Positions 37,679-49,056 of a DNA stretch of 64,000 bases are shown here, in pieces. Source of the DNA: Pseudomonas sp. CFBP 13711 (GTDB lineage Bacteria > Pseudomonadota > Gammaproteobacteria > Pseudomonadales > Pseudomonadaceae); NCBI RefSeq assembly GCF_014842265.1, contig NZ_JACYVI010000020.1, positions 1,054 through 65,053 of the forward strand, read 5' to 3'. Both the position numbers and the translations under genes were made by a program. The notes under the pieces are model-generated. The model was not told the DNA's origin. It made no database searches and was given only the letters and a program-made list of their open reading frames with translations. Position 1 is the first letter of the stretch. Each line of letters starts with the position of its first letter.

Positions 37679-38197
37679 TTAGAACGGCATCGTGTAGTGA
37701 ATCGCGTAGCTTTCGATACCGTCGTTATTGGTGGTCATGCCGCCGTTGGAGTAGTGAGTGGCGCGCAGGCCAACTTCATGTCCACCGGCAAAGCGCAGAC
37801 CGAAACCCAGACGGTCTTCAAACTGGAACGCGCTGCCCAGCTTGTTGCCTTCCACTTCGGTGCGCTGGAATACAGCGGCGCCGATACCGGCTTCAATGTA
37901 AGGCTTGACGCTCTCACCCGAAAACTCATAAACGAATACCGGAGAGAACGACAGGCTGTTGTTGCTGGAGCTCTTGTCGCCTTCCCAGTAGGTGTAAGCG
38001 CCGCTCCAGTAACCGGTCAGGCGACCGACACCGGTTTGCCACCAGCTTTGATCCCAATCAAATTGCGCGCCCAGACGATAAGTCATCGTGGATTCGCCAG
38101 TGTGTCCTACGGAAAACTCGACCCCATCAGCTTGAGCAATTGCGCTTTGCCCCAACAACGCAGCCGCAATCGCAGCCAAACAAAACAGTCGCTTCAT
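37679..38197 (-). CDS. pagL: Lipid A 3-O-deacylase
   Basis: 172 residues from the ATG at 38197 with AGGAT upstream; P. aeruginosa PagL has 173. Outer-membrane beta-barrel enzyme that removes the 3-position acyl chain of lipid A. Signal peptide MKRLFCLAAIAAALLGQSAIAQA. The catalytic His-Ser pair is in RATHYSNGG and an acidic residue follows in NDGIES. Ends in a terminal Phe (IHYTMPF). The place next to murI is as in P. aeruginosa. Confidence 0.9.
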   Translation of the reverse strand: MKRLFCLAAIAAALLGQSAIAQADGVEFSVGHTGESTMTYRLGAQFDWDQSWWQTGVGRLTGYWSGAYTYWEGDKSSSNNSLSFSPVFVYEFSGESVKPYIEAGIGAAVFQRTEVEGNKLGSAFQFEDRLGFGLRFAGGHEVGLRATHYSNGGMTTNNDGIESYAIHYTMPF

Positions 38198-38310
38198 CTG
38201 AAACATCCTATTTTCGAAAGCAGTTAAAAATTTTTTATATCGACAGAAGTGCTGTAGAAGCCGGCGGCTGAACTTTAGTTCACCCACAGCCGAAGCGATT
38301 CACGTTTTTT

Positions 38311-39111
38311 TCACGAAACGAAGCTTCGCACATTGTCGGAGTTGATACAAAGCACGCGTAGGACGTTTCTGAAATCTTCTGGATCACCGGTCGTCCAGAA
38401 CTGAGCAGTCCGAGGATGACCGCTCGCCAGCAGCTCGCGCTCGCCCAGTAACCGCTGCAACTGCCGGGCTACAGCGGCACCGGTGTCGATCAGCGTGATG
38501 GAGGCAGGGATCATTTCCCGCAGCAATGGCTTGAGAAACGGGTAATGGGTGCAGCCCAGAATGATGGTGTCGCAACCCGCCGCGAGTAACGGCGCGACGT
38601 AACCCTGAAGCAACTGGCGAATCGCCGGGCTAACCAGATCGCCCGTTTCGATCAGCTCCACCAGGCCCGGACACGGCTGCGTGATGACTTGCACATCTGC
38701 CGCAAAGCGATCGAGCAACGCGGCGAACTTGGCGCTTTGCAAAGTGCCGGTGGTCGCCAGCACGCCGACGACGCCGGTCCGCGTCGCCGCAGCTGCAGGC
38801 TTGACCGCCGGCTCCATGCCCACAAGTGGCCAGTCAGGGTAGCGGACGCGTAAGTCGGCGATGCCGGCCACTGTTGCCGTATTGCAGGCGATCACCAGGG
38901 CCTTGGCGCGCTGGCTGTGGAAAAACTCGGCAATCGTCGCGCAACGTTCGCGAATGAATTCCGGGGTTTTCTCGCCGTAGGGAATGTGGCCGCAATCGGC
39001 GACGTAGAGCAACGATTCCCGTGGCAGCAACTGCTGTATTTCCGCCAGCACCGACAACCCGCCGACGCCGGAATCAAACACCGCCACCGGCGCATCGCTG
39101 TCTCTATTCAT
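38311..39111 (-). CDS. murI: Glutamate racemase
   Basis: 266 residues from the ATG at 39111. Makes D-glutamate for peptidoglycan. Catalytic cysteines in [11 protein letters not shown] (near 72) and [12 protein letters not shown] (near 182), plus [13 protein letters not shown] and [12 protein letters not shown]. Starts inside the end of moeB (8-base overlap), last gene of the hemA-prfA-prmC-moeB-murI operon. Confidence 0.95.
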   Translation of the reverse strand: MNRDSDAPVAVFDSGVGGLSVLAEIQQLLPRESLLYVADCGHIPYGEKTPEFIRERCATIAEFFHSQRAKALVIACNTATVAGIADLRVRYPDWPLVGMEPAVKPAAAATRTGVVGVLATTGTLQSAKFAALLDRFAADVQVITQPCPGLVELIETGDLVSPAIRQLLQGYVAPLLAAGCDTIILGCTHYPFLKPLLREMIPASITLIDTGAAVARQLQRLLGERELLASGHPRTAQFWTTGDPEDFRNVLRVLCINSDNVRSFVS

Positions 39112-39877
39112 GCTCGGCGGTAACTCGGGGCCCGGTACCGCACACACTGCAGCCAGGGTCGCGTTTGACTTTCAATTCGCGGAATCGCGTGCTCATGACA
39201 TCAATCAGCAGCAGTCGCCCTACCATCGGCTCGCCAAATCCGGCCAGCAGCTTCAGGGCTTCGAGGGCCTGCAAACTGCCAACCAATCCTACCAACGGGC
39301 CGATCACGCCGGCCTCGCTGCAGGTCAGTTCGGTCTCGCTGCCGTGCCCGTACAGGCAGTGGTAACAAGGGCTCTCCGGACGACGCGGATCGAACACCGA
39401 CAACTGCGCCTCCAGGCGAATCGCAGCGCCGCTAACCAATGGTTTGCAGGCGGCGACGCAGGCGGCATTGACGGCTTCACGCGTCGTAAAATTGTCCGAG
39501 CAGTCCAGCACGAGGTCTACTCCGGCAACTGCTGCGGCCAGGGAGTCAACATCAAGGGCGGCGCGATGGGGCACCAGTGTGATCAACGGATTGATCGCAG
39601 TCAGCCGCGCAATGGCTGAATCAACCTTACTCAGCCCCACGCTCTGGGTGTCGTGAATGATCTGGCGTTGCAGGTTGGTGAGATCGACGCTGTCGAAATC
39701 CGCCAGATGCAGTTCGCCGACGCCGGCCGCCGCCAGGTACAACGCCACCGGCGAACCCAGCCCGCCGAGGCCGACGATCAACACGCGGCTCTGCTTGAGG
39801 CGCAACTGACCGTCGATGTCGACCTGTTGAAGAAGGATCTGCCGGCTATAGCGCAGCAGCTCTTCGTCCGTCAGCAC
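39104..39877 (-). CDS. moeB: MoeB/ThiF/HesA family adenylyltransferase
   Basis: 257 residues. Activates the C-terminus of a ubiquitin-like sulfur carrier (MoaD or ThiS) by adenylation. The ATP motif [21 protein letters not shown] is near residue 32, followed by [13 protein letters not shown] and the acidic [12 protein letters not shown]. Zinc Cys pairs are CYHC and CSVC. Overlaps prmC by 7 bases upstream. Whether the partner is MoaD or ThiS is not decided by sequence. Confidence 0.9.
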   Translation of the reverse strand: MLTDEELLRYSRQILLQQVDIDGQLRLKQSRVLIVGLGGLGSPVALYLAAAGVGELHLADFDSVDLTNLQRQIIHDTQSVGLSKVDSAIARLTAINPLITLVPHRAALDVDSLAAAVAGVDLVLDCSDNFTTREAVNAACVAACKPLVSGAAIRLEAQLSVFDPRRPESPCYHCLYGHGSETELTCSEAGVIGPLVGLVGSLQALEALKLLAGFGEPMVGRLLLIDVMSTRFRELKVKRDPGCSVCGTGPRVTAEHE

Positions 39878-40704
39878 GGCACTCGCCCGAAGGTAATGCG
39901 CTCGTGGTCGCCCAGGTCGCGGCGGGTCTTGATCTCTTCGAATCCGTGCGCAAGCAACAACTCGCGAACCGCTGCGCCTTGATCGTAGCCATGCTCCAGC
40001 AACAGCCAGCCGCCAGCTTCAAGGTACGCGGGCGCTTGCGACACAATCAGGCGCAGGTCGTCCAGGCCATCGGCGCCGGAGACCAGCGCACTGCTTGGCT
40101 CGAAGCGCACATCGCCTTCGACCAGATGCGGGTCATTGGAGGCAATGTAGGGCGGGTTGCTCAGGATCAGGTCAAAACGCTGACCTTCGACGGCACTGAA
40201 CCAGTGGCTGTGCAAGACCTTCGCGTTGTCCAGATGCAGGCGCTGACGATTGCGTTCGGCAAGCTCGACCGCCTCTTCAACGCGATCCACCGCCGTGACG
40301 CTCCACTGCGGACGATCCTTGGCCAGCGACAGAGCAATGGCGCCGGTGCCCGTGCCGAGGTCGAGCAGCGTGTGAGGAATCGCACCAGGCAGAAGCTCCA
40401 GCGCTGTTTCCACCAACATCTCGGTTTCGGGCCGAGGGATCAGCGTATGGGGAGCGACTTCCAGGTCGATGTTCCAGAACCCTTGCAGGCCCAGGATGTA
40501 CGCGACGGGTTCGCCGGTTCGACGACGCTTGAGATAGCCGTCGAAAGCGTGCGCCGCTTCGGTGCTGACAATACGCTCGGGCCAGGTATGCAAAAAGCTA
40601 CGTGGCTTGCCCAGGGCAGCGGCCAGCAACAATTCTGCATCCAGACGCGCTGTCGGAGAATCCGGCAACTCGGCGCTTCTTAACAAGCTGGCGATGATGG
40701 TCAT
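39871..40704 (-). CDS. prmC: Release-factor glutamine methyltransferase
   Basis: 277 residues. Methylates the GGQ glutamine of RF1 and RF2. SAM motif LLDLGTGTGAIALSLA near residue 114 and the catalytic NPPY in LILSNPPYIASND near 180. Directly abuts prfA (its ATG follows the prfA stop with no gap), so the enzyme and one of its substrates are made together. Confidence 0.96.
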   Translation of the reverse strand: MTIIASLLRSAELPDSPTARLDAELLLAAALGKPRSFLHTWPERIVSTEAAHAFDGYLKRRRTGEPVAYILGLQGFWNIDLEVAPHTLIPRPETEMLVETALELLPGAIPHTLLDLGTGTGAIALSLAKDRPQWSVTAVDRVEEAVELAERNRQRLHLDNAKVLHSHWFSAVEGQRFDLILSNPPYIASNDPHLVEGDVRFEPSSALVSGADGLDDLRLIVSQAPAYLEAGGWLLLEHGYDQGAAVRELLLAHGFEEIKTRRDLGDHERITFGRVPC

Positions 40705-41787
40705 TTAATCACCCAGTGCCGCAAGTTGGTCTGCCTGATACTCGGCAAGTAACGGTTCTATCACTGCATCGACCCCGCCGGCCAGAACTTCATCAAGGGA
40801 GTAGAGCGTCAGGTTCACGCGGTGATCCGTGACTCGCCCCTGTGGGAAATTGTAAGTACGAATGCGTTCCGAGCGATCCCCGGAACCGACCAGCAATTTA
40901 CGCTCACTGGCGATGGCGTTGGCCGCCGCAGCGGTCTGCTGATCGTTGAGCTTGGCCGACAGCCAGGACATGGCCCGCGCACGGTTCTTGTGCTGCGAGC
41001 GTTCTTCCTGACACTCCACCACAATGCCGGACGGCAAGTGCGTAATGCGGATGGCCGAATCGGTCTTGTTGACGTGCTGACCACCGGCGCCGGACGAGCG
41101 ATAGGTGTCAACGCGCAAGTCGGACGGGTTGATCTCGATGGTCTGCTGTTCGTCAGGCTCTGGCAACACCGCGACGGTACACGCAGACGTATGAATGCGG
41201 CCCTGGGATTCGGTTTCCGGCACGCGCTGAACGCGATGCACACCCGACTCGAATTTCAGCTTGCCGTAGACGTGCTCGCCTTCGACCCGCGCAATGACTT
41301 CCTTGTAGCCGCCATGCTCGCCCACGTTCTCCGACAGGATCTCGACACGCCAGCCACGCCGCTCGGCATAACGGGAATACATGCGGAAAAGGTCGCCGGC
41401 AAAGATCGCGGCTTCGTCACCGCCCGTGCCGGCGCGGATTTCCAGAAACACGTTACGGCCATCGTTCGGGTCTTTGGGCAGCAGCATTTTTTGCAGGTCA
41501 GCTTCAAGGACCAGCAACTGATCCTTGGCTTCGCGCACTTCCTCGACTGCCATTTCGCGCATGTCGGGGTCGCTGTCCTTGAGCAGCGCCTGCGCGCCTT
41601 CGAGGTCGCTCTGCACTTTCTGCAGCTGCCGGTACACCTGAATCACTGGCTCGACTTCGGCGTACTCACGGGAATACGCGCGAAATTTGGTCTGGTCGGA
41701 GATGACTTCGCCATCGCCGAGCAGCGCGGTCAATTCCTCGAAACGGTCGCTGAGCACGTCCAGCTTATTAAGCAGTGAAGCTTTCAT
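40705..41787 (-). CDS. prfA: Peptide chain release factor 1
   Basis: 360 residues. Recognises UAA and UAG at the ribosome. The GGQ motif is in [16 protein letters not shown] near residue 232, and the codon-recognition P-x-T region reads [10 protein letters not shown]. Normal length and no frameshift. Overlaps hemA by 4 bases (ATGA). Confidence 0.97.
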   Translation of the reverse strand: MKASLLNKLDVLSDRFEELTALLGDGEVISDQTKFRAYSREYAEVEPVIQVYRQLQKVQSDLEGAQALLKDSDPDMREMAVEEVREAKDQLLVLEADLQKMLLPKDPNDGRNVFLEIRAGTGGDEAAIFAGDLFRMYSRYAERRGWRVEILSENVGEHGGYKEVIARVEGEHVYGKLKFESGVHRVQRVPETESQGRIHTSACTVAVLPEPDEQQTIEINPSDLRVDTYRSSGAGGQHVNKTDSAIRITHLPSGIVVECQEERSQHKNRARAMSWLSAKLNDQQTAAAANAIASERKLLVGSGDRSERIRTYNFPQGRVTDHRVNLTLYSLDEVLAGGVDAVIEPLLAEYQADQLAALGD

Positions 41788-43061
41788 TGCGGGGATTTAT
41801 CCGTGGAGCCCTCGTTGAGGGCAAAGAGTTCCTGGGCCATGGCCAGCGCATCGACGCGGCCTTCAGCGGAGAGCTTTTTGAGCTGCACGCTGGGGGCGTG
41901 CATCATTTTGTTCGTCAGGCCACGTGCCAGCGCCATCAATACATCTTCGGCGTTGCTGCCATTGGCCAGCATGCGCTGGGCTTTCTGCAATTCTTCGTCA
42001 CGCAGGCGTTCGCTCTGCTGACGATACGCCTTGAGCACGTCGACCGCCGCCAGTTCGCGCAGCCGCGACATGAAATCGTCGACGCCCATGCTGACCAGTT
42101 CTTCGGCCGCCTGCGCCGCGCCCTGGCGGCTTTTGAGGTTTTCAGCGACGACTTCGTGCAAATCGTCGACGGTGTAGAGGTAGACGTCGTCCAGCTCGCC
42201 GACCTCAGGCTCGATGTCGCGCGGCACGGCGATGTCGACCATGAAGATCGGCTTGTGCTTGCGCAGTTTCAGCGCGCTTTCCACGGCGCCCTTGCCCAGA
42301 ATCGGCAACTGACTGGCCGTGGAGCTGATGACGATGTCGCTGTTGACCAGCTCGGCCGGGATGTCGGCCAACAGCACCGCATGAGCCCCGAACTGCTCGG
42401 CCAGAATATTCGCGCGTTCGAGGGTGCGGTTGGCAACAACGATACGCTTGACCCCGAGATCATGCAGGTGACGCGCGACAAGCGTGATGGTCTCCCCCGC
42501 CCCGATCAACAGCGCCTGGCTGCGCTGCAGGTCGCTGAAAATCTGCTTGGCCAGGCTGACGGCGGCAAAGGCGACGGACACCGGGTTCTCGCCGATGGCG
42601 GTGTCGGTGCGTACCTGTTTGGCAGCGCTGAAAGTGGCCTGAAAAAGACGCCCGAGCAGTGGGCCGACGGTGCCGGCCTCCCGGGCAACGGCATAGGCCG
42701 ATTTCATCTGACCCAGGATCTGCGGCTCGCCGAGCACCAGTGAGTCCAGGCCCGACGCCACGCGCATCATGTGTCGCACTGCCGCGTCGTCTTCATGCAC
42801 ATAGGCACTGGCGCGCAGCTCATCGACATTCAGGTGGTGATAATCCGCCAGCCAGCGCAACACGACGTCGGCGGTCAGCTGATCCTGTTCGATATAAAGT
42901 TCGCTGCGATTGCAGGTGGAGAGAATGGCCGCTTCCCGGCTGCGGGTCAGGCGGCAGAGCTGCTGTAGCGCCTCAACCAGCTGCTCAGGCGTAAATGCCA
43001 CGCGCTCGCGGACATCAACTGATGCAGTCTTATGGTTGATACCCAGAGCAAGAAAGGCCAT
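41784..43061 (-). CDS. hemA: Glutamyl-tRNA reductase
   Basis: 425 residues. First step of tetrapyrrole synthesis: Glu-tRNA to glutamate-1-semialdehyde with NADPH. The catalytic Cys is in [12 protein letters not shown] near residue 50, the NADPH motif is [16 protein letters not shown], and [15 protein letters not shown] is conserved. First gene of the hemA-prfA-prmC-moeB-murI operon and divergent from the TPR-lolB-ispE operon, with about 260 bases between them. Confidence 0.97.
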   Translation of the reverse strand: MAFLALGINHKTASVDVRERVAFTPEQLVEALQQLCRLTRSREAAILSTCNRSELYIEQDQLTADVVLRWLADYHHLNVDELRASAYVHEDDAAVRHMMRVASGLDSLVLGEPQILGQMKSAYAVAREAGTVGPLLGRLFQATFSAAKQVRTDTAIGENPVSVAFAAVSLAKQIFSDLQRSQALLIGAGETITLVARHLHDLGVKRIVVANRTLERANILAEQFGAHAVLLADIPAELVNSDIVISSTASQLPILGKGAVESALKLRKHKPIFMVDIAVPRDIEPEVGELDDVYLYTVDDLHEVVAENLKSRQGAAQAAEELVSMGVDDFMSRLRELAAVDVLKAYRQQSERLRDEELQKAQRMLANGSNAEDVLMALARGLTNKMMHAPSVQLKKLSAEGRVDALAMAQELFALNEGSTDKSPQ

Positions 43062-43319
43062 TCAAGGTCGCTGATGGTGACGTGAAGCCGGCAATTGTCC
43101 TACTTCGATAGAGTCAGGACAACCACCGCAATACATTCAGAACGTCCGCAGCACACTATTGTCCCTATACAGGTTGCTTATCACCGCCTCTGGCCTGCGA
43201 CAAAATGTCCACGCACAGGCTGTAGATTAAGCATATCCAGATTTCGCGCGGGCTGTGGGTTTGCTCCCGGCCTTGTGTCATGATGCTTCCAAACCGCAGG
43301 TAAGCCGCCCCTCCTCTAT

Positions 43320-45047
43320 ATGAATAAATCCTCCGCGTTGTTCCTTGCCCTTGTCGCTCTGAGTGGCTGCCAGTCTACGGCCTCCGTTTCTACGGAGCCT
43401 TCTGCTCCCGCGAAAGAAGCGCCGCCCGCACCCGAGGCCAAACCTCAGGTGTACGGCTCGTTTACTCAGGAAACCGTCGTCAGCCTGCTGACCGCCGAGC
43501 TTGCCGGCCAGCGCAACCGCTTCGACATCGCGCTGGACAACTACGTGACCCAGGCGATCCAGACCCAGGATCCGGGGATTTCCGAGCGCGCCTTCCGCAT
43601 CGCCGAATACCTGGGGGCCGATCAGGCCGCCCTCGACACCTCAATGATCTGGGCGAAAAACGACCCGAGCAATCTCGAGGCACAGCGCGCGGCAGCCATC
43701 CAGCTGGCGCGGGCCGGGCGCTACGACGATTCCATGCGCTATATGGAGAAGGTTCTTCAGGGCCAGGGCGACACGCATTTTGATTTCCTCGCGTTGTCTG
43801 CGTCGGAAACCGATTCCAATACGCGCAAAGGGCTCATCACCAGCTTCGATCGCCTTCTGATGAAGTATCCGAAAAACGGCCAACTGATCTTCGGCAAGGC
43901 GCTGTTGCTTCAGCAGGAAGGCGACAGCGCCGCCTCGCTGAAACTGCTCGAAGACAATCCGCCGGGTGAAGGTGAGGTGGCGCCGATCCTGTTGCGTGCC
44001 CGACTGCTGCAAAGCATGAACCGCGGCAAGGAAGCGATCCCGCTGCTCGAAAAAAGCATCAAAAAATACCCGGATGACAAGCGCCTGCGCCTGACCTATG
44101 CGCGCATGCTAGTGGAACAGAACCGCATGGAAGACGCCAAAGTGCAGTTCTCCAGCCTGGTTCAGCAGTACCCGGATGACGACGAGCTGCGTTATTCGCT
44201 TGCCCTCGTCTGCCTGGAAAACAAGGCATGGGATGAAGCGCAGGGTTATCTCGAAGACCTCGTTGCACGCGGCAGTCACGTCGACTCGGCCCACGTAAAC
44301 CTCGGCCGCATCTACGAAGAGCGCGACGATCCGCAAACCGCGCTCGCCGAATACGCTCAAGTGGGCCCCGGCAACGACTTCCTGCCTGCGCAGCTGCGTC
44401 AGGCCGATATCCTGATGAGCAACGGCAACACTGCAGAAGCGTCGAAGCGGCTGGCCCAGGCACGTGCCGATCAACCCGATTACGCCATTCAGCTGTACCT
44501 GATCGAAGCCGAGACCCTGGCCAACAACAACCAGAGCGACCGCGGCTGGCAAGTGTTGAGTCAAGCGCTCAAGCAGTACCCGGATGATCTGAATCTGCTC
44601 TACACCCGCTCAATGCTGGCCGAGAAACGCAACGATCTGAAACAGATGGAGAGTGACCTGCGGGCCATTCTCAAGCGCGAGCCGGACAACGCCATGGCGC
44701 TGAACGCTTTGGGCTATACCCTCTCGGACCGCACCACACGCTACGCCGAGGCCAAGGAATTGATCGAGCGCGCGCACCAGCTCAATCCGGAAGACCCGGC
44801 GGTGCTCGACAGCCTCGGCTGGGTCAACTACCGCCTGGGCAATCTGGATGAAGCCGAGCGTCTGCTGCGCCAGGCGCTGGAGCGCTTCCCGGATCACGAA
44901 GTTGCCGCGCACCTGGGCGAAGTCCTGTGGGCCAAAGGCGAGCAGCGTGAAGCTCGCAAAGTATGGGGCAAGGCCCTTGAACAACAACCTGACAGCCCGG
45001 TTCTGCGCAGCACCATCAAACGCCTGACCGGCGCCGAGACCCTTTGA
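43320..45047 (+). CDS. TPR-repeat lipoprotein
   Basis: 575 residues. The lipobox ALVALSGC marks an outer-membrane-directed lipoprotein, then a Pro/Ala-rich tether and about ten tetratricopeptide repeats to the C-terminus (for example [16 protein letters not shown] and [18 protein letters not shown]). A scaffold or envelope-assembly role is likely but no partner is visible. The equivalent is PA4667 as I recall, always before lolB. Four bases separate it from lolB. Confidence 0.88.
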   Translation: MNKSSALFLALVALSGCQSTASVSTEPSAPAKEAPPAPEAKPQVYGSFTQETVVSLLTAELAGQRNRFDIALDNYVTQAIQTQDPGISERAFRIAEYLGADQAALDTSMIWAKNDPSNLEAQRAAAIQLARAGRYDDSMRYMEKVLQGQGDTHFDFLALSASETDSNTRKGLITSFDRLLMKYPKNGQLIFGKALLLQQEGDSAASLKLLEDNPPGEGEVAPILLRARLLQSMNRGKEAIPLLEKSIKKYPDDKRLRLTYARMLVEQNRMEDAKVQFSSLVQQYPDDDELRYSLALVCLENKAWDEAQGYLEDLVARGSHVDSAHVNLGRIYEERDDPQTALAEYAQVGPGNDFLPAQLRQADILMSNGNTAEASKRLAQARADQPDYAIQLYLIEAETLANNNQSDRGWQVLSQALKQYPDDLNLLYTRSMLAEKRNDLKQMESDLRAILKREPDNAMALNALGYTLSDRTTRYAEAKELIERAHQLNPEDPAVLDSLGWVNYRLGNLDEAERLLRQALERFPDHEVAAHLGEVLWAKGEQREARKVWGKALEQQPDSPVLRSTIKRLTGAETL

Positions 45048-45051
45048 ATTT

Positions 45052-45669
45052 ATGCAATTGCGCCACGTACTCGTATTCAGTCTGATCGCCGTGCTCGCCG
45101 GCTGTGCCGGCATGTCCTCCCGCGAAGCCGTGCAAGGCAAGGGGGACGCCAATCAATGGCGTGTGAACAAAGAACAACTCAGCAGCCTCGATGGCTGGCA
45201 GATCAACGGCAAGGTCGGCATCCGCGCGCCAAAGGATTCCGGCAGCGGCACGCTGTTCTGGCTGCAACGCCAGGATTACTACGACATTCGCCTGTCGGGC
45301 CCGCTCGGTCGCGGTGCTGCCCGCCTGACGGGTCGACCTGGCGCTGTGTCGCTGGAAGTCGCCAATCAGGGCCGCTACGACGCGCCGGACCCGGAAACCC
45401 TGCTTAAGGATCAGCTCGGCTGGAAATTGCCGGTGTCGCATCTGGTCTGGTGGGTGCGCGGTTTGCCCGCGCCGGACAGCAAAAGCAACCTGACCCTTGA
45501 CGGTGACAGTCGCCTGGCCAGTCTTGCGCAGGATGGCTGGCAGATCGAATACCTGAGCTACACCCAGCAAAAAGGTTTCTGGCTACCTGAACGCATGAAG
45601 CTGCACGGGCAGGATCTGGACGTCACGCTGGTCATCAAGGACTGGCAACCACGCAAACTGGGGCAATGA
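45052..45669 (+). CDS. lolB: Outer-membrane lipoprotein receptor
   Basis: 205 residues. Receives lipoproteins from LolA and inserts them in the outer membrane; it is itself a lipoprotein (lipobox AVLAGCAG). The body has [22 protein letters not shown] and [12 protein letters not shown], as in LolB. Overlaps ispE by 4 bases. Confidence 0.94.
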   Translation: MQLRHVLVFSLIAVLAGCAGMSSREAVQGKGDANQWRVNKEQLSSLDGWQINGKVGIRAPKDSGSGTLFWLQRQDYYDIRLSGPLGRGAARLTGRPGAVSLEVANQGRYDAPDPETLLKDQLGWKLPVSHLVWWVRGLPAPDSKSNLTLDGDSRLASLAQDGWQIEYLSYTQQKGFWLPERMKLHGQDLDVTLVIKDWQPRKLGQ

Positions 45670-46523
45670 GCATGTCGCAACCACGACTGACACTGCCCGC
45701 CCCTGCCAAACTGAATCTGATGCTGCACATCACCGGACGCCGCGCCGACGGTTATCACGAACTGCAGACGCTGTTCCAGTTTCTCGATTACGGCGACGAG
45801 CTCAGCTTCGCGCTTCGTGACGACGGCGAAGTGCGACTGCAGACGGAAATTGCCGACGTCCCCCACGACAGTAATCTGATTGTCAGAGCGGCTCGCGCCC
45901 TCAAGCAACAATCGGGTTGCCCGCTTGGCGTTGATATCTGGCTGAAAAAAGTCCTGCCCATGGGTGGCGGCATCGGCGGCGGAAGTTCCGACGCGGCAAC
46001 CACACTGCTGGGCCTGAATCACCTTTGGCAACTGGGTTGGGATGAGGATCGGCTGGCGGCGCTGGGCCTGCTGCTTGGGGCTGACGTGCCGGTTTTCGTG
46101 CGCGGACATGCTGCTTTTGCCGAAGGCATCGGCGAGATCCTGACCCCCGTAACCCCCGAAGAACCTTGGTATCTGGTGCTAGTGCCGCAAGTATCTGTAA
46201 GTACAGCAGAAATTTTTTCAGATCCACTGTTGACACGTGACACTCCTCCCATTAAAGTGCGCCCCGTTCCCAAGGGAAACAGTCGAAATGACTGCTTACC
46301 GGTTGTAACGAGGCGGTATCCAAAAGTTGGTAACGCTTTGAATTTGTTAGGTAAATTTACCGAAGCAAAATTAACCGGAACTGGAAGTTGTGTGTTTGGG
46401 GCCTTCCCAAGCAAAGCTGAAGCTGATAAAGTCTCGGCCCTTCTTACAGAGACCCTTACAGGGTTTGTAGCAAAAGGCGCAAACATCTCGATGTTGCACC
46501 GGAAGTTACAGGCGCTGCTCTAA
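45666..46523 (+). CDS. ispE: 4-diphosphocytidyl-2-C-methyl-D-erythritol kinase
   Basis: 285 residues. GHMP kinase of the MEP isoprenoid pathway. N-terminal [22 protein letters not shown], the ATP loop [18 protein letters not shown] near residue 98, and [12 protein letters not shown] near residue 240. From about base 46190 to the stop the codon choice changes abruptly to AT-ending codons (TTA, GTA, ACA, GGA, AAA), while the first two thirds are GC-rich. The protein motifs remain intact, so it is not a broken gene. A consensus-like promoter lies in this segment. Confidence 0.95.
   Translation: MSMSQPRLTLPAPAKLNLMLHITGRRADGYHELQTLFQFLDYGDELSFALRDDGEVRLQTEIADVPHDSNLIVRAARALKQQSGCPLGVDIWLKKVLPMGGGIGGGSSDAATTLLGLNHLWQLGWDEDRLAALGLLLGADVPVFVRGHAAFAEGIGEILTPVTPEEPWYLVLVPQVSVSTAEIFSDPLLTRDTPPIKVRPVPKGNSRNDCLPVVTRRYPKVGNALNLLGKFTEAKLTGTGSCVFGAFPSKAEADKVSALLTETLTGFVAKGANISMLHRKLQALL
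46230..46258 (+). promoter_or_regulatory. Candidate internal promoter in the 3' third of ispE
   Basis: TTGACA at 46230-46235 and TAAAGT at 46253-46258 with a 17-base spacer, near-consensus sigma70. It lies about 300 bases before tRNA-Gln and could drive the tRNA and prs. Found at the start of the AT-rich codon stretch. Confidence 0.45.
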
Positions 46524-46559
46524 AAGGAACCGAGTGCCAGGCACTCGTGCAACAGATAC

Positions 46560-46634
46560 AGGGGCGTCGCCAAGCGGTAAGGCAGCAGGTTTTGATCCTG
46601 CCATGCGTTGGTTCGAATCCAGCCGCCCCTGCCA
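46560..46634 (+). tRNA. tRNA-Gln (TTG)
   Basis: 75 bases with encoded CCA. Acceptor stem AGGGGCG/CGCCCCT, D-arm GCC-AAGCGGTAA-GGC, anticodon loop TTTTGAT with anticodon TTG between GCAGG and CCTGC, T-loop TTCGAAT. Lies between ispE and prs, as in other pseudomonads. Confidence 0.97.
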
Positions 46635-46681
46635 TTTTCCTATAGTCATCCAGGCATACCCTAAGCCTCCAGGTACTGCGC

Positions 46682-47623
46682 GTGTCCAAGATGATGGTCT
46701 TTACGGGGAACGCCAACCCCGATCTGGCTCGGCGTGTCGTACGTCAGCTGCATATCCCTCTCGGTGACATCTCTGTTGGAAAGTTCTCCGACGGTGAGAT
46801 TACCGCTGAGATCAATGAAAACGTTCGCGGTAAAGACGTCTTCATTATTCAGCCGACCTGCGCTCCGACCAACGATAACCTGATGGAACTCGTCGTGATG
46901 GCAGACGCCTTCCGTCGCTCCTCGGCCACTCGTATCACTGCTGTGATCCCTTACTTTGGTTATGCCCGCCAGGATCGCCGTCCGCGTTCTGCCCGTGTGG
47001 CTATCAGCGCTAAAGTGGTTGCGGACATGCTCACCGTCGTCGGTATCGACCGTGTGCTGACTGTCGACCTGCACGCTGACCAGATTCAAGGCTTCTTCGA
47101 TATTCCGGTAGATAACATCTACGGCTCCCCGGTTCTGGTGGATGACATCGAAGACCAACGCTTCGAAAACTTGATGATTGTCTCCCCGGATATCGGCGGC
47201 GTCGTGCGTGCACGTGCTGTTGCCAAATCCCTGGGCGTCGATCTGGGCATCATCGACAAGCGCCGCGAGAAGGCCAACCACTCCGAAGTGATGCACATCA
47301 TCGGTGACGTTGAAGGCCGTACCTGTATTCTCGTCGACGACATGGTCGATACCGCGGGCACTCTGTGCCATGCGGCCAAGGCGCTGAAAGAACACGGCGC
47401 TGCCAAGGTCTTCGCGTACTGCACGCACCCTGTTCTGTCGGGCCGTGCGATCGAGAACATCGAAAATTCCGTGCTGGACGAACTGGTGGTGACGAACACC
47501 ATCCCGTTGTCCGCTGCTGCACAGGCCTGTGACCGTATCCGCCAACTGGATATCGCACCGGTAGTCGCTGAGGCGATGCGTCGCATCAGCAACGAAGAAT
47601 CGATCAGCGCGATGTTCCGATAA
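46682..47623 (+). CDS. prs: Ribose-phosphate pyrophosphokinase
   Basis: 313 residues from a GTG start. Makes PRPP from ribose-5-phosphate and ATP for nucleotide, His and Trp synthesis, and supplies hpt and upp in this window. Motifs: [25 protein letters not shown], the PRPP loop [14 protein letters not shown]. Strong terminator downstream. Confidence 0.97.
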   Translation: MSKMMVFTGNANPDLARRVVRQLHIPLGDISVGKFSDGEITAEINENVRGKDVFIIQPTCAPTNDNLMELVVMADAFRRSSATRITAVIPYFGYARQDRRPRSARVAISAKVVADMLTVVGIDRVLTVDLHADQIQGFFDIPVDNIYGSPVLVDDIEDQRFENLMIVSPDIGGVVRARAVAKSLGVDLGIIDKRREKANHSEVMHIIGDVEGRTCILVDDMVDTAGTLCHAAKALKEHGAAKVFAYCTHPVLSGRAIENIENSVLDELVVTNTIPLSAAAQACDRIRQLDIAPVVAEAMRRISNEESISAMFR

Positions 47624-47656
47624 GGGTCCTGCCCTGCCGAACCATCCGTTGACGAA

Positions 47657-47699
47657 AAGCGCCCCGCCCCGACACTCAATGCCGGGGCGGGGCTTTTTT
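47657..47699 (+). terminator. Intrinsic terminator between prs and rplY
   Basis: Stem GCCCCGCCCCG (47661-47671) with CGGGGCGGGGC (47683-47693), followed by six T. One of the most stable hairpins in the window. Confidence 0.93.
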
Positions 47700-47763
47700 G
47701 CCCATACCGTGTCAGGCGCTGGTCGCAAACGCCGCTCGGTCATGGCTATTTTGGAGATACAAA

Positions 47764-48375
47764 ATGAACGAATTTACTCTGAACGCCCAAGCGCGTACTG
47801 ACCTGGGGAAAGGTGCGAGCCGCCGCCTGCGTCGTCTCGCCGCCTCCGTCCCAGCCGTTGTCTACGGTGGTGGCCAGGAAGCAACTTCGATCACCATCGA
47901 AGCCAAAGAACTGGCCAAGATGTTTGAAAACGAAGCTGCCTACAGCCACGTTATCGAGCTGAACATTGCTGGCGCCAAGCAGAACGTCATCGTTAAAGCG
48001 ATGCAGCGTCACCCTGCCAAGCAGTTCATCATGCACGCCGACTTCATCCGCGTCGTGGCTGGCCAGAAACTGACCGCTATCGTTCCAGTGCACTTCATCA
48101 ACGAAGAAGCACCGGTCAAGAAAGGCGGCGAGATCTCGCACACCACCACTGAGCTGGAAGTGACCTGCCTGCCGAAAGACCTGCCTGAGTTCATCGAAGT
48201 TGACCTGGGCGCGCTGGAAATCGGCGACAACGTTCACCTGTCCGACGTTAAAGCACCTAAAGGTGTTGAATTCGTTGCTCTGGCGCACGGCAAGGACCTG
48301 GACATCGCAAACGTCCACGCTCCTCGCATCGTCCAGGACGAAGAAGAAGGCACCGCAGAAGGCGAAGCAGAGTAA
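47764..48375 (+). CDS. rplY: 50S ribosomal protein L25 (Ctc form)
   Basis: 203 residues from the ATG at 47764. Binds 5S rRNA. It is the long Ctc-type form with an N-terminal L25 domain ([13 protein letters not shown]...VPAVVYGG) and a C-terminal TL5-like domain. Acidic tail [11 protein letters not shown]. Codon use is that of a highly expressed gene. About 75 bases before pth. Confidence 0.96.
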   Translation: MNEFTLNAQARTDLGKGASRRLRRLAASVPAVVYGGGQEATSITIEAKELAKMFENEAAYSHVIELNIAGAKQNVIVKAMQRHPAKQFIMHADFIRVVAGQKLTAIVPVHFINEEAPVKKGGEISHTTTELEVTCLPKDLPEFIEVDLGALEIGDNVHLSDVKAPKGVEFVALAHGKDLDIANVHAPRIVQDEEEGTAEGEAE

Positions 48376-48450
48376 TCATTACTCGCTAGCCGGTTGAACC
48401 CGTGATGATGCTCGCCATCATCACACTCGACCCAAGGAAGAGCCCCTGAC

Positions 48451-49035
48451 GTGACCGCCATCCAACTGATCGTCGGCCTGGGAAATCCAGGCCCCGAATA
48501 CGAACAGACCCGGCATAACGCAGGGGCTCTTTTCGTTGAGCGCATTGCCAGCGCACAGCGTGTCAATCTGACCGCTGACCGCAAATATTTCGGCCTGACG
48601 GCTAAGTTCAGTCATCAAGGCCAGGACGTTCGTCTGCTGATTCCCACCACCTACATGAACCGCAGCGGCCAGTCCGTCGCAGCTCTGGCGGGTTTCTTCC
48701 GGATTCCTCCGCAAGCCATTCTGGTGGCCCACGACGAACTCGACCTGCCTCCGGGCGTCGCCAAACTCAAACTGGGTGGCGGGCACGGCGGGCATAACGG
48801 GCTGCGCGACATTATTGCGCAGCTCGGCAACCAGAACGGCTTCCACCGCCTGCGGCTTGGCATCGGCCACCCGGGCGACGCCAGTCTGGTATCCAATTTC
48901 GTACTGGGTCGTGCGCCACGCGCCGAGCAGGAAAAACTGGACGCCAGCATCGACTTTGCCCTCGGCGTGCTGCCGGATGTACTCGCTGGCGACTTCGCCA
49001 AGGCGATGCGCGTCCTGCACAGCCAGAAGGCCTGA
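48451..49035 (+). CDS. pth: Peptidyl-tRNA hydrolase
   Basis: 194 residues from a GTG with AAGGAAG upstream. Recycles peptidyl-tRNA released from stalled ribosomes. Catalytic His in [10 protein letters not shown] near residue 24; [23 protein letters not shown] and [11 protein letters not shown] (Asp) are conserved. In operon with rplY and ychF. Confidence 0.96.
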   Translation: MTAIQLIVGLGNPGPEYEQTRHNAGALFVERIASAQRVNLTADRKYFGLTAKFSHQGQDVRLLIPTTYMNRSGQSVAALAGFFRIPPQAILVAHDELDLPPGVAKLKLGGGHGGHNGLRDIIAQLGNQNGFHRLRLGIGHPGDASLVSNFVLGRAPRAEQEKLDASIDFALGVLPDVLAGDFAKAMRVLHSQKA

Positions 49036-49056
49036 CATCACTCGAGGGGAAACACC

